Assembly (NCBI GenBank): GCA_007570785.1 | Contig: ML660204.1 | Coordinates: forward strand, 2,294,001 to 2,358,000 | DNA length: 64,000 bases | Source of the DNA: Antilocapra americana | Taxonomy: Eukaryota; Chordata; Mammalia; Artiodactyla; Antilocapridae | Direction of reading: 5' to 3' | Shown: positions 34,346-45,874 of the stretch, in pieces | Position numbering within the stretch: position 1 is the stretch's first letter | Layout: every line of letters begins with the position of its first letter | The notes under the pieces: generated by a model | Told to the model about the DNA's origin: nothing | The model's database searches: none | What the model saw: only the letters and a program-made list of their open reading frames with translations | Made by a program: the position numbers and the translations under genes

Positions 34346-35204
34346 AGCTTCTCCATCCTTCCAGCCCCAATTCCACCTGCTCCAGGAAGCCCTCCTGGGC
34401 CCCAGGGTATCCAGTGATTACCTTGGGTCTTAGCCACCCCAGGCCAAGTTCTCTACTGACCACCTGAGCCCAGTTATCATATGTGTCATGCTTCCTGTTG
34501 AGCAGACACTCACCTTGTTCCCTGAGCCTCCTGCCCAGCATGTGTGTCATGCTAGGTCTTAGAGGGGGCCATTGGGCAGAACCAGCTCAGGGAGGAACCC
34601 CTGCTTCCCTGTCCACCCCTCACCCCAGCCCAGACACACTCCTGTCCCTGGACAGACCACAGAGATTTTCCGCATTGCTGAGGAATGGTCAGATGCCACC
34701 AGACCCTCCCCTCTACCACCCCTCCTGGCTGCAGGAACTGCAGTCCCACTGGAGCCAGAGCCATCCCCCATGCGTGACTCCAACATCTGTAATACTTTCC
34801 TTTCTCCTCATAGACCTCCTCCTTCAAATTCCTCCTGCTTCATTATTAGTATATATAAAAAATTTAAAAATTAAGCTGTCTTAATCATTTTCCATATTAG
34901 CTGACAGCCGGCTCCCATATGCCTGGGAGTGAGACCATTCCTCCTGTTCTCCCCTCCGCTTTTCCAAAATAGTTAACACCAAACCAAACCCAGTTGTCAA
35001 AAACCCTCAGTCTTGGATCCGCCACAGCCTTGTCCTGTCTGGCTGATGTGGCCTGAGTCAGAAGTAAGGGATAGAGGTTCTCTTACATCCCCGATGAGAA
35101 TAGACCTCGGGATTGGGCCAATGATGGTTCAAATCCCATCATCAACAGTCCCATTTTTCCTTTGTCTGTTTTGTCTAGCTCAGGCCCAGAAAAGGAAGAG
35201 GCAT
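34346..35204. other. Unassigned, possibly more L2
   Basis: 34346-34420 has L2-like 'ctccaggaagccctcctggg'. Proline/serine-rich frames on both strands at 34483-34884 overlap each other and show no domain. Confidence 0.35.
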
Positions 35205-35480
35205 GAATTCTAGAGCAGACAGATCTGAATTCAAACTCCAGCTCTGTTGTTTATACCAGCTGTGCACCCTTGGGCCAGTTACTTAACCTCTTTGAGCCTG
35301 TTTCCTCAACTGTAAAATGGCAGAAACAACAGCACCAACTTCTCGATGTTGTGAGGAGGAGTCAAGAACACCATGAACAATATCCAGTGAGCCCTGCTGC
35401 ATGCCAGGCACTGAGCCAGGTCCCTACCAGCATCCCCTCATTTCATCTGCACCACACCCCACTTTATAGAGAACAGAGGG
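35205..35480. repeat. MIR, sense, then an antisense MIR piece
   Basis: 35205-35375: 'tgaattcaaactccagctct', 'gttacttaacctctttgagc'. 35385-35480: 'gctgcatgccaggcactgag', 'ccactttatagagaacagag' in antisense. Confidence 0.6.
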
Positions 35481-36214
35481 CCTGCGAGATGTTCTGAATC
35501 TCCTCTGAAGACAAGCAGCATGGAGGTAGAGGAGCTGGATTCTAACCTGGGTAGGTTTCCTGACCCCAGCCCCTGCACCTTCAGGATCCATCCTGGTGCT
35601 GGCCTTCTAGAAGTACTCCGTAAGTGCTGGCCTCCCTCCTACCCAGCTTCACCTTGGTCTTTCCTTCTCTCTTGGCCTTGAACCTGGGGACCAGGAATTG
35701 GCAGCTCTGCTAAGTCTTCCCCCACTACCTCCACCTCTTCATTGCTAGGCTGTGGTCATCAGGAGGGTAGGTAGGGACCCATGGCCCATGCATGGCTGAC
35801 TCAGGCCAGCCCGGCTCTACTCTGGCTGCTCATCAGAATCAACTGGACCCCATCTCTGGGCTTGAAGAAGTAGAGGTTCTGAATGGAACCTGAACTGAAT
35901 GTGAAGTCCCAAGCCAGAAAGAGATACATTATTTTTCCAGACCTCAAATTTGAAGACTGCTTTGGTTTTTGCTTAACTGATTTTTTTTTTTTTTGGCAAA
36001 CTAATTTTTTTTCTTTACCAGAAAAAGTAGATCACTTCATTGTAGAAACCCGCAATATAGCCCCTAGAATTTAAATATCCCAAATAGAGTTTGGCTAAAA
36101 TAGCTACCTGTTCTTAAGATATTTATATTGATATTAATATGTCATAAAGACTTCTAATACTTCTTCTACATTCTTGATACAAACCCCAGTGGTTTTAGCT
36201 CTCTATAGTAAATA
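35481..36214. other. Unassigned stretch
   Basis: T-runs near 35980 and 36005. AT-rich to the right. No gene seen. Confidence 0.4.
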
Positions 36215-36670
36215 TTATTTGTGAGCCAGGAACTTTGCATATATAATAATTTCTCATCCTGTTTATAGCCCTTTGGGGGAGGTATCATTTATCTCCATTT
36301 TAAAGATGAGGATATTGAAGCATAAAGTACTTAAAGGTCTATAAGAACTGTGAGCTGGATTTGAACCCAGGTTCCAGCGGCAGAGTCATGTTTGTGCTAA
36401 TGCGGCCTCCACATGACTCTCCAGGAAGCCCCTGCCCCCACAGCCCTGACCCATGGTCCATGAACCTCTCTCCTTGGACCAGACTGGTTCAAGGCAGCAT
36501 CAGGTTCAAGTGCTTGGGTTCGAATCCCAGCTCATTCACTCACTAACCATGGCAGCTGGGACAAGTCCTTCACCTCCTCAGCTTCTGTTTCCCCCTATGC
36601 TCAGTAGAAATACTACCCCTCACCTTTTAGGGTTATTGATGGAATGAAGCAATCATGTACCTAAATTCCC
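36215..36670. repeat. MIR antisense and MIR sense
   Basis: 36215-36375: 'aggtatcatttatctccatt', 'agctggatttgaacccaggt'. 36490-36670: 'gcttgggttcgaatcccagc', 'cacctcctcagcttctgttt'. Confidence 0.65.
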
Positions 36671-37109
36671 AGAGTGGCTAGAATTCTTATTTTACTTCTA
36701 AGTCCCTAAGTCGGGTGTGTAATATAGGTGCTGGAGAATTACTCACTGATGGTGAAAGGAAGACTTGAAACAATAAAATCAAGGGACTAGAAATATTACA
36801 AAATTCTGGCAATAGATCCCTCTGGGAGTGAAATTATGGGTGATTTTGTTGTTATCTTGGTGATTTGCCCCCCCAACTCTCAGCTTGAAGAATATTATAC
36901 TATGTTTCCCTAATTCTATGACATTATAAGCTATGAAATGCATCATCAACTTAACAGCATTTTTTCAGAGGAAAAACAAAAATCCTACTATACGGAATTG
37001 TAAGGCATCTCCCAATTTTAGAAAAGTTAAAGTCTATGGGGGAAAGTACCTTTGAATCAAGGAAATATGTTTGTAATGAGGTAATCAAGGTGGTGGTCTG
37101 CAGGAGAGG

Positions 37110-37485
37110 ATAAAATTTATTTATTTTGATTTTGCATTTTATTGTTGAAGTATAGTTGATTCACAATATTATGTTAATTTCAGGTGTGCAGCAAAGTGAT
37201 TCAGTTAAATATATACTATATATTTAAATACATATATACACATACATATACATTTAATATATACATATATATTTAACTGAATATATATTCTTTTTCAGAT
37301 TTTTTCCATTATAGGTTATTACAAGATAATGAATATATTTCCCTGGCTATACAGTAAATCCTTGCTGTTTATCTATTTTTCTGTTAATCCCATACTCCTA
37401 ATTTGTCTTTGGTAACCATAAGTTCGTTTTCTATGGCTATGAGCCTGTTTCTGTTTTGGAAATAGGTTCATTTTTATTAGATAAA
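37110..37485 (-). mobile_element. L1 3' UTR, antisense
   Basis: 'attgttgaagtatagttgat', 'ttaatttcaggtgtgcagca', 'cattataggttattacaaga', 'ggctatacagtaaatccttg' and 'gagcctgtttctgttttgga' match the antisense 3' UTR of an artiodactyl L1. A TA-rich stretch expands it at 37200-37290. Confidence 0.75.
37200..37281. repeat. AT-rich inverted repeat
   Basis: Arms ttcagttaaatatata (37200-37215) and tatatatttaactgaa (37266-37281) are perfect complements. The 50-base middle is almost all A and T with tatataca units and can pair further. Confidence 0.85.
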
Positions 37486-38089
37486 ATTTATCTGTAGAAG
37501 AAAGAAGATACAAAGAAAGTTTCATTGTTTGCTAGAACCCTGAAATGTCAGTTTAGCCCTGCCACACACACCTGAATGACCTAGGGCACTTGAAGGTAAA
37601 TATGGTACCCAGGGTGGCCCTGGTCCTAATAACCCAGCATCTCTGGGCTGGGACCTGGGGTCTGTGTTTCAAGCTGACAGGGCAGATGCTAAGAACTGTG
37701 TTAGAAACAAGCCTCCTCCTCCTCTTTGTCTCTGTCTTACAGATGAGAAGTCTGAGGACCCTCCTGCTTGAGTGGTATGAGCAGCAACCTCCTCCTTTAG
37801 CTCAGGGGTCTTTCTTACCTTCAGTCCCAGCCCTTCTCCTCCTCTTTGTTCTGTCTGCCTAGAGCTGTTTCTTCCCTTTCTCCATAATGAAGTGTCCCCT
37901 GTTCTTCATTAAAGAGACTCTGGGTATTTTTGTCTCTTTGAGTGCTGCATTCTATTGCCAGCAAATAACTTCAAATAGAAAAAATGTGCCCAAAATTAAA
38001 CTGGAAAACAGAAAATAAATAGGAAGTGAGGTGGGTTGAGTATTAGCCCGTTTTCTCAGAGAAGAGGAAGTGGCAATCCCAGCACCCAC

Positions 38090-38146
38090 TGTTAGGGAGG
38101 GTGCCGAGGTGGAAGAAGGATGGTAACAGGATTGGGGTGTGAAAGG
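38090..38146 (+). repeat. 57-bp inverted repeat, left arm
   Basis: Partner at 38762-38819 in inverse orientation. A 23-base core (38101-38123 versus 38786-38808) is identical. The whole arm has about seven mismatches and one gap. Homology stops at both ends. Family not recognised. Confidence 0.85.
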
Positions 38147-38761
38147 ACTGGGTGCTGTGGACACTGGATGACAACGCACGTGATGCACTTTGCCCAGAAC
38201 ATCTCTGTTCATGATGTCCAAAGTTAGTCGGCAGACTTGATGCCGTGGATTTTGCGATGATCATGCGGAGAAAGTGTCAAGAGATCCAAAGTCCTTCAGT
38301 GACACTTCTCAGTCGAGAGCTGTTTGAAAACACACCATCCGATGTCACTTGTCAAAAGGTGCAACTTCAACAGCATCTTTCTATGGCCTTCCCTACTCTG
38401 ATCCAGCTGTTCACAGCTGAGTGTCACCTTCTAAAAGCTTAACTCAGATCATATGATTCTCCACCTCCAAAACTTTGCAAAGCTCCCCACTGTCTACAAA
38501 GCATAGTTCAAACCTTCAGCCTTGGAGCCCCCCAGGATAGAGGGCAGAGAGGATTTTAAAGTTCATTTTCATCTCCCTTCCTCCCACCCTCTGGTCTCTA
38601 GCCACACAGAGCTGCCCCTGGGTTCCCCCCAGAAAAGACCTTCTTTTCCTTTCCCCTCAACGGGAAGTCAGGCTCTGAGAGTTAAGTTAATCACATGCCT
38701 TCCCTCCAGTCACATTTTGTTACTGGTCAGAGTGAGACCTTCCCTTGTTTTATTATTTGCC
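38147..38761. other. Spacer between the inverted arms
   Basis: About 615 bp. 38425-38560 has L2-like 'cttaactcagatcatatgat'. A small aagtgtca/tgacactt hairpin lies near 38270-38310. No gene recognised. Confidence 0.4.
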
Positions 38762-38819
38762 CCTTTCATGCCCAAGTCCTGTTAACCATCCTTCTTCCAC
38801 CTCGGCACCTTCTCTAACA
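38762..38819 (-). repeat. 57-bp inverted repeat, right arm
   Basis: Reverse complement of 38090-38146. Both arms give the same short peptide words (HPSSTSAPSLT) when translated on matching strands, which follows from the identical core. Confidence 0.85.
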
Positions 38820-39704
38820 CGTCTGGTGTATGCCTTTAAATATGCATGTGCCCTTGGAGAATATACAGTGTTGTTGTCTATGTGCATGTTTTTAACTTAC
38901 ATAAATGCTATTAATATCATTTCCTACCTTTCCCCCTCAACACTGTTTCAAGATCTAGGCTCTGTATGTGTGCACAACCATCATTTCTAACTCCTGCATG
39001 GTCTATCACAGTGGGCATCCTCCTTGCCTTACCTGCCAATTTCCTGATGTTGGAGGCCTAGGTTACCTCCAACTCCCCACAAGAAACCTCTGGACCACTT
39101 GTCATGCAAGAGGACTTAACAGCTTCTGATTATTGCATAAGCCCTTCATTGTCTAATAATAAGTGGCAGGTACCTAACTCAAGCTGATTTAAACAAAGGT
39201 CGGAGTATAGATTTAAATGTTCATTACCAGCTACTGCTAATTAAATGCTACTTTTCATCTTAGAATTTCCACACCCCCACCCTCCCACCTCTAGCACTTC
39301 CAAAGGAAGGAGGGCTCCTGCAAAGTGGCAGCAGGTAACTGCCAGGACCACAGCCTGTGACCTCCTCCCTGTCGATGGGGCCTGGTTTTGTCCTGTCTTC
39401 AGTTCCCTCCCCAGCTGCGCATGTTCCAGAGGAGGTGGACTTCAGGCTCAGGAGTTGAATCTTTCTCTAAGGCAGTGTTTTTCAATCATTTTTTCCCATT
39501 ATTATCTGCCTACACAGACTTCTTAGACATTCTTTTTCCTAACTGTGCCCCCATGAAATTTTATTACCACAGATGATATATCTGTTTATATAGTATGGCC
39601 CTTTGGAGAGCAGCAAACCATTGTAATAACTAAGATTCTTTTCATCACCCTCCTCTGAACAAATTTTCGCCTCAAAGGAGATAATGTTTCAATTGCATGC
39701 ACAC
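38820..39704. other. Unassigned stretch
   Basis: No gene or clear repeat. Frames under 95 codons overlap each other. Confidence 0.4.
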
Positions 39705-39914
39705 AAACATGCTCCGTTGCTAAGTCATGTCTGACTCTTTGTGACCCTGTAAAATGTAGCCTTCCAGGCTCCTCTATCTGTGGGATTTTCCAGGCAAGAA
39801 TACTGGAGTAGGTTGCCACTTCCTTCTTCAGGGATCTTCCTGACCCAAAGGTTGAACCCATGTCTCCTGCATTGGCAGATGGGTTCTTTACTACTGAGCC
39901 ACCAGGGAAGCCAT
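39705..39914 (-). mobile_element. Bov-tA SINE, antisense
   Basis: 'agtcatgtctgactctttgt', 'ccaggcaagaatactggagt' and the head 'gagccaccagggaagccat'. Confidence 0.92.
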
Positions 39915-39929
39915 CTGTTCCTATTGAGA

Positions 39930-40290
39930 CTGCATCAACAGAGGCAATTGCCCTGGCCTGTGATTGATTAGAGCATGGGCTGGTGAGGCCAATGTAGGCA
40001 ATAAATGTGAAAACCTCAAAAGAAGAAAGAGTTTATTTTCAACCTTTGGTCTTTATCATGGCTGAATGTGATGCCTGGATCTCCAGCAGCTATCTTGTGA
40101 CTATAAGGACAAGGTTGATATCAGTGCTTCTGGTGGACAGAAATAGGACACAGAACCTAGGACATGATTCAGCTAAAGTAACCATTCCTGAAGGTGCTCT
40201 GATCATAAAATTTCCTTTATATGAAATAATACATTTTCTCTTTTTAAGCCCATTCAGCTCTTTTGTTGTTATCTGTAATAATAGCTGAAG
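39930..40290 (+). repeat. Ancient repeat, class uncertain
   Basis: 'ttatcatggctgaatgtgat', 'agctatcttgtgactataag' and a terminal 'aatagctgaaggcatcctaa' resemble old LTR-type repeats like those at 17870 and 56640. Confidence 0.35.
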
Positions 40291-40559
40291 GCATCCTAAC
40301 AGATTTTCTTCTCTTTCCTAAACACTCTAGCAAATGTCCTAAGCACAGGTTCACTGGCATTGGTTGGTCTGATTAGGCCAAGAGCCCACCCTCAAACCAA
40401 TCATGTGCCCACCTACCATTGTGTCTTAGGGGTACAAAGGAGTCAAATCCCCCAAGGACTGAGAGTGGGGACTACTCCTCAGAAGAGGACCAGAAAGGTT
40501 TTTCCCAGAGGGATCCTGAATGCTGGGAAGGCAGAAATGACAGCTGGGTTCCACACTCA

Positions 40560-42130
40560 CATTGTTCCTTCTGCCTGAAGCATCTTGTCATCCTCTCCCA
40601 CTCCCACCCCTCACCACCCTACACACTCATCCTAGTGAAACTCATAGCTTCCTTCACTGGAAGCTCTCCCAGAGCACATTTGAAGTTATTCCTTCTCCTT
40701 TGGTGGTGCCTCATGGGGCATGTATGTCTACCCATGGTCCCGAGTGGCCGGTCTTCATGGAACATAACCACCTACCCACTCATCATTAATTAGCAATTTC
40801 TGTGGCCATTCCCTGACCTTGGGGTACCAAGAAAGAAGGAGACATGATTCCCATCCTCGAAGATGTCACAGTCTAGAGAGAGAAGCAAGCCTCATAGATG
40901 ATCGTTCAATACACAATTTTTAGAGCCTTCTCCAAGCCAATTCCCAGGTTACAGAGGTGAGTAAGATATTTCTTATCCTCAGAGAAAGAGGAAACTATCC
41001 AGCTTGTGGGACAAATGGACTCAGAACAAATAAGTAAAATGTTTAATGAGGTGACAGAAGCTACTTTCCATCACTCTGACTAGGAAGAACAATGAGATTG
41101 CACTGACTTAGATGTCAGACAAGTTGGCACCATTTCCAGGGGTTGGTGCAGTGGATGCCTTTGTGCCCTGACCAAGGTGACCCTTCACCTCACTCCCTGA
41201 TTGGCCAAGCTCATGCTTGTGTAAAGAGACATGGATCGGTGGAGAAAGCAACACCTGACCTCCAGGAATCAGAACTGGTGCTGTGTGGGCAGAGGTGGTC
41301 TATGCAGGCAGAGGCTAAGGTTTTGGAGTAGAAGGTGATTTTCTTTTTAGAGTCATTATCTATGGAAGGAAAGAGGAGGAAGTGGGGCAGAGCAGCAGGT
41401 CCAGCAGAGCCTCCAGCAACCTGGCGAGGAAGTTGGGAGGAAGAATGGCCCTTCAAACTGCCCCAAAGAGGTCCAGGTGTCTGGACCTTTACCCCGTCCA
41501 ACTTATTCACCAGATGCAAGCTGCCCCATCAAGGCTTGACCTGTGTCCAAAGAGCCATCCTGATGGAATTGACACCGAGGCACTCTGCCTTCTTCAGGCC
41601 TTCTGGGATTAGCCTCAGTGACCACTATTAAGAGGGGGAAGTCAGAATGGCCAAAACTAAGGTCTAGAGAGTAGGAACGCTTGAAAAAAAAAGTTGTTTT
41701 GCATGGTTAGCTCTTTGAAATGTGAAGCTAAGTCTTTGAGACTGCCTGAGAGACCTTTGATAGAAAACTCCATAGACAAGGAAAGCCCATAATGATTGCT
41801 GATGCCCCAGTGCAGTCAAAAAGAATGAGGAGACACTAAGTGTGCTCATGTGACATCTTTTGGTCACGTGGCAAAGGGATGGGTACTGGAAAAAGTGAGA
41901 AATTAGGAACAACAATCTACCATGACATATTTCTGGTGAATGACAACCCTCCAACTTCAACGCATGACCTTCCCTCACTGGCCCACCATGCTCAAGGTCA
42001 ACTGCTCTAACTTTCAGCCCTTCGCAGCCTTTTCAACACACTGTACCTTTTACCTGAAATACTCTTTCTTCCCCCGCCCCACTCAGATCTCAACTGAGAA
42101 GCTGCCTCCTTAAAGAGTTACTGTATCTGT
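40560..42130. other. Mostly unassigned, with L2-like pieces
   Basis: L2-like words at 40560-40720 ('tgttccttctgcctgaagca') and 42000-42130 ('aacacactgtaccttttacc'). Opposed frames at 41211-41631 have no domain. Confidence 0.4.
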
Positions 42131-42887
42131 GCCAAAAGATTTGCATGGACACCAGCCTTGACGCTGGGAACAGGCATGGTTAGGTGAGGCCAGAAATGTA
42201 CATGTAGTCTGAGCTCTCCTTTTCATTGCTAGGAAACCCTGTCTCCTTTTCATTCCTCCATTTTCCCTTCTGCTGAAAACAGATAAAAATACTTTACTGT
42301 ATCAGGTAAGAATGCTCTCAGCTGCAAACATCAGAAACCCCAAGTAATAGTTGCTTAGATACCTGACAAACAAAAAGCCCAGAAGCAGGAAGCTCCAGGG
42401 TCTGTTACCCAACATAGTAATATGATTAAGGACTCAAGTGCTCATTCATACTCTTTCCACTCTTCTCTCTCCTTCTCACTCTTTCCATTCTAGTTCCACT
42501 CCATCATCTATCAACCAATTGCCTTTTGTCCACAAGCTGTTGCCTCATGGTGGCAAGATGACTGCCATGGCTCCAGGCATTTAGAAGAAAGCTTTGAAAG
42601 GAGGGCTGGCATCTATGAATTCTGTTCACATGCTTGTCTATTTTATCAGGAAACAAAATAGCTTTCCCAGAACCCACTCAGCAGCTTACCCTTACAACCC
42701 ACTGTGCAGACACGGACGACATGGCCACTCTAGTGGGTATGCCAGCATCAGACTTTTATCTTCAGCCTCCCTAGTGGGAGGCAGCAACTGGTTCCTGTAA
42801 TTAATCCACAATGTATATCTTTCTACCTCAGAGTTTTTGTGAAAACTTAGGTTTGCTGGTAGCACTCTAAAGGGCACAGCCTACTTT

Positions 42888-43012
42888 AAAAATAAATACT
42901 TTTTGGTCATACCACATAGTATGTGGCATCTTAGTTCCCTGACCAGGGATTGAACTTGCACCCCTTACATTGCAAGCTTGGAATCGAACCACTAAACTGC
43001 CAGAGAAGTCCC
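42888..43012 (-). mobile_element. CHR-type tRNA SINE, antisense, diverged TSD
   Basis: 'ttagttccctgaccagggat' and 'actgccagagaagtccc' mark an antisense CHR SINE. Flanks gggcacagcctacttt (42872-42887) and gggcacaatctacttt (43015-43030) are a 16-bp TSD with two mismatches. Confidence 0.85.
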
Positions 43013-43146
43013 GAGGGCACAATCTACTTTTGTTGCTATTCATGACCTATTTAAGAGAAATCAGTGGTGGAAGAGAACAATAATACTTTCCATTTGTTTG
43101 ACAATAGACTTTTCAAAGGTGGTGAGAAAAGCTGATACTAAGCACA

Positions 43147-43375
43147 GCCCTTCCCAAGTGGCACTAGGAGTAAAGACTCTGCCTGCCAATGCAGGAAACT
43201 CAAGAGACACGGGTTTGATCCCTGGGTTGGAGAGATCTCCTGGAAGAGGAAAATGACAACCCACTCCAGTATTCTTGCCTGAAAAATTCCATAGACAAGC
43301 ATGGCAGGTTACAGTCCAGGGGGTTGTAAGGAGTTGGACACGAGTAAGCAACCAAGCATACACACACACAACCAC
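43147..43375 (+). mobile_element. Bov-tA SINE
   Basis: Head 'cccttcccaagtggcactag', body 'ccactccagtattcttgcct' and tail 'agtaagcaaccaagcataca' with an acacacac extension. Confidence 0.9.
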
Positions 43376-43689
43376 AGCCCAGGTCCCAAAGACCATGCCG
43401 AGTGCCTGACCTGTGAGCCCATCTCCTCTGGTGACCTCTTCATTTAGACCAAAACAGCCTCTGCTAAACCACCCAGGGCCGCCATGCTGCCAAATCCCAT
43501 GCTCATTTTCCTGCTGTTACATTTATTTGAATCTGCCTCAGCATTCATGTTATTTTATTGACCAGTTGATTGCTCTCTCCTTGATATATGATCCCACCCA
43601 GGCTTCTGTACTCTGGCAGGCCTGGCTGCTTCTCCTCCAACTGGCTTCTAAATGCAGACTGACTCAGGACTCACATGTGAGCTCTCCTC

Positions 43690-43985
43690 CTTTTACCCCC
43701 ATAAACTAGACCATGACACATTCCCTATTTAAAGTCCTACAAAGCTTCCCTTTCCTTTGACATAAAATATCAGCTCCTGTACCCTTCTCAACCATTCTTT
43801 CCCTGACTTAGGGGCTCCAACTATACTGGTCTTCCTTCTGTTCCTTTAACACATGCAGTCATTTCTTACATTTGTGGTTCCATTCACCTGGACTTGAATT
43901 TCCCTGGATCTCTGTTTGGCCAACTTCTTCTCGTTATTCAGGTCTATGCATCACATCTCCAAAAAGAATAGTCCTGACACATCAG
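43690..43985 (+). repeat. L2 LINE relic
   Basis: 'ttaaagtcctacaaagcttc', 'ttccctgacttaggggctcc' and 'cctggacttgaatttccctg' in L2 order. Confidence 0.55.
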
Positions 43986-43994
43986 TTATTCTTT

Positions 43995-44831
43995 TCCTTT
44001 TTTAAAGTCTTTTTTGGTTTTATTGAGGTGTAACTGACAAAAACTGTGTATATTTAAAGTGCGCAATGTGAGGACTTCATATAAATATATACTGTGACAT
44101 GATCACCACAATCAAGTTAATTGTCATTCATTACTGCACATAATTGCCTTTCCCTCTCTTTAATCCTCCCTCTGTACTTTCCCCTACAATCTCATCTGTC
44201 CTGTATATCTGTGAGTCTGTTTCTGTTTTGTTGTGTTTGTTCATTTGTTTTGCTTTTTAGATTTCACCTATATGTGAAATCAAACAATATTTGTCTTTCT
44301 CTGTCTTATTTGTTAGCATAATACCTCAGGGCCCATCTATTTTGTCACAAATAGCAAGATTTCATTATTTTTTATGGCTGATAATATTACCTTGTGTATA
44401 TATACTGCATCTTTATCCATTCATCTGTTGATGGACACTTACATTGTTTCCATATCTTGGCTATTGTAAATAGTGCTGCAATGAACATAGGGGTGCATGT
44501 ATCTTTTGGAATTAATGCTTTGGTTTTAATTGGAATTACTAGATCATATGGTAGTTCTATTTTTAATTTTTTTTTTTATTAAATGCCACGGTGTTTTCCA
44601 GAGTGGCTGTGCCCATTTGCATTCCCACTAACAATGCACAAGGGTTCCCTTTTTTCCACATGCTCACCAACATACATTTGTTTTCCTTCTGGTAACAGCC
44701 ATTCCAACAGGTGTGAGATGATATCTCACTGTGGTTTTGATTTGTGTTTCCTTCATGATTAGTGATGCTGAGCATCTTTTCATGTGCTGTTGGTTATGTG
44801 TATGTCTTCTTTGAGAAAATGTTCTCTGCCC
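43995..44831 (-). mobile_element. L1 3' portion, antisense
   Basis: Antisense 3' UTR ('ttattgaggtgtaactgaca') followed by ORF2 3' sequence ('tatccattcatctgttgatg', 'gtgctgcaatgaacatagg', 'gtgagatgatatctcactgt'). The element continues, with loss of most of ORF2, into ORF1 and the 5' UTR at 45246-47172. Confidence 0.8.
44563..44775 (-). pseudogene. L1 ORF2 C-terminal cysteine motif remnant
   Basis: The antisense frame contains [20 protein letters not shown], a Cys-Trp-Asn-Gly context and LLVGMQMGTATLENTVAF, the cysteine-rich C-terminal tail of L1 ORF2p. The RT and endonuclease domains are absent here. Non-functional fragment. Confidence 0.8.
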
Positions 44832-45235
44832 ATTTTTTAAAATTTAATTGTTATTTTATATTATAGTTGATTTACAATGTTGTATTAGTTTCAGGTGTAT
44901 AGGAAAGGGATTCAGTTGTACATATATCCCTGGTGGCTCAGATGGTAAAGAGTCGGCCTGCCATGCAGAGACCTGGGTCTGATCCCTGGGTCAGGAAGAT
45001 CCTCTAGAGAAGGAAATGACAACCCACTCCAGTATTCTTGCCTGGGAAATCCCATGGATGGAGTAGTCTATCAGGCTACAGTCCATAGGGTCATAAAGAG
45101 AAGGACACAACTGAGTGACTTCACTTTTATTTTTCTTCATATGTATATCCATTCTTTTTCATACTCTGTTCCCATATAGGTTATTACAAAATATTCAGTA
45201 GAGTTTCTTGTGCTATACAGTAGGTCCTTAATAAA
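44832..45235 (-). mobile_element. L1 3' UTR segment, antisense
   Basis: 'tatagttgatttacaatgtt', 'gtattagtttcaggtgtata' and, beyond the SINE, 'ataggttattacaaaatatt' and 'gtgctatacagtaggtcctt': the same L1 3' UTR type as 37110-37485. Flanked by ttctctgccc at 44822-44831 and 45236-45245, a possible 10-bp TSD or chance. Confidence 0.7.
44927..45128 (+). mobile_element. Bov-tA SINE
   Basis: Head starts 'ccctggtggctcagatggta' (first bases lost), body 'ccactccagtattcttgcct', tail 'aactgagtgacttcactttt'. It lies within the L1 3' UTR. Confidence 0.92.
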
Positions 45236-45245
45236 TTCTCTGCCC

Positions 45246-45874
45246 CTTTCTCTTTTCCTTCTAGGGTCTCTATAATGCAAATATTGTCCTAGAGGTCTCT
45301 TAAACTAATCTCATTTTTCTCTTTTTCATTTTTTCTGTTCAGCTTGGTTGTTTTCCCACTACTTTGTCTTCCAGGTTGCTGATCTGTTCCTCTGTATTAT
45401 CTAACCTACTGTTGATCAAGTGTATTTTAAATTTTCAATTATTGTATTCTCCAGCTCTGTTTGATTCTATTTTCTAGCTCTCTGTTAAATTTCCCATGGT
45501 GTTCATTCATTCTTCTCCTGAGTTCATTAAGCAGCTTTATGATAATTAGCTTGAAATGTTAGTCACTCAGTCATGCCCAGCTCTTTGAGACCCCATGGAC
45601 TGCAGCCCACCAGGCTCTTCTGTCCATGGGATTTTCCAAGTAAGAATACTGGAGTGGGTTGCCACTTCCTTCTCCAGGGGATCTTCCCAACCCAGGGATC
45701 AAACCCAGGGATATCCTGCACTACAGGCAGATTCTTTACCACCTGAGCCACCAGGGAAGTCCTAATTAGTTTGAACTCTTTATCAAATAGACTGCTTAGG
45801 CACACTTTGCTTTGCTCTTCTTCTGAGATTTTATCCTGTTCCTTCATTTGAAACATATTCTTCTGTTGCCTCAT
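45246..45874 (-). pseudogene. L1 ORF1 remnant, antisense, SINE-interrupted
   Basis: Reading leftwards from the start at 45874: MRQQKNMFQMKEQDKISEE and FDKEFKLI (ORF1 N-terminus), then the SINE at 45556-45762, then KLLNELRRRMNE (coiled coil) and a diverged start of the RNA-binding domain near 45250-45300. L1 ORF1p is the RNA-binding chaperone of L1. Stops and the insertion make it dead. The printed frame 45563-45874 is an ORF1-SINE chimera. Confidence 0.82.
45556..45762 (-). mobile_element. Bov-tA SINE, antisense, 13-bp TSD
   Basis: Antisense SINE with head 'gagccaccagggaagtcc'. TSD taattagcttgaa (45543-45555) / taattagtttgaa (45763-45775), one mismatch. It is sense relative to the L1 ORF1 it disrupts. 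Confidence 0.93.

Noticed and set aside
44822..45245. ttctctgccc on both sides of an L1 3' UTR as a firm TSD
   Set aside because: The left copy continues into cccattttttaa as expected for the L1 itself, so a 10-bp match may be coincidence. Kept only as a possibility.
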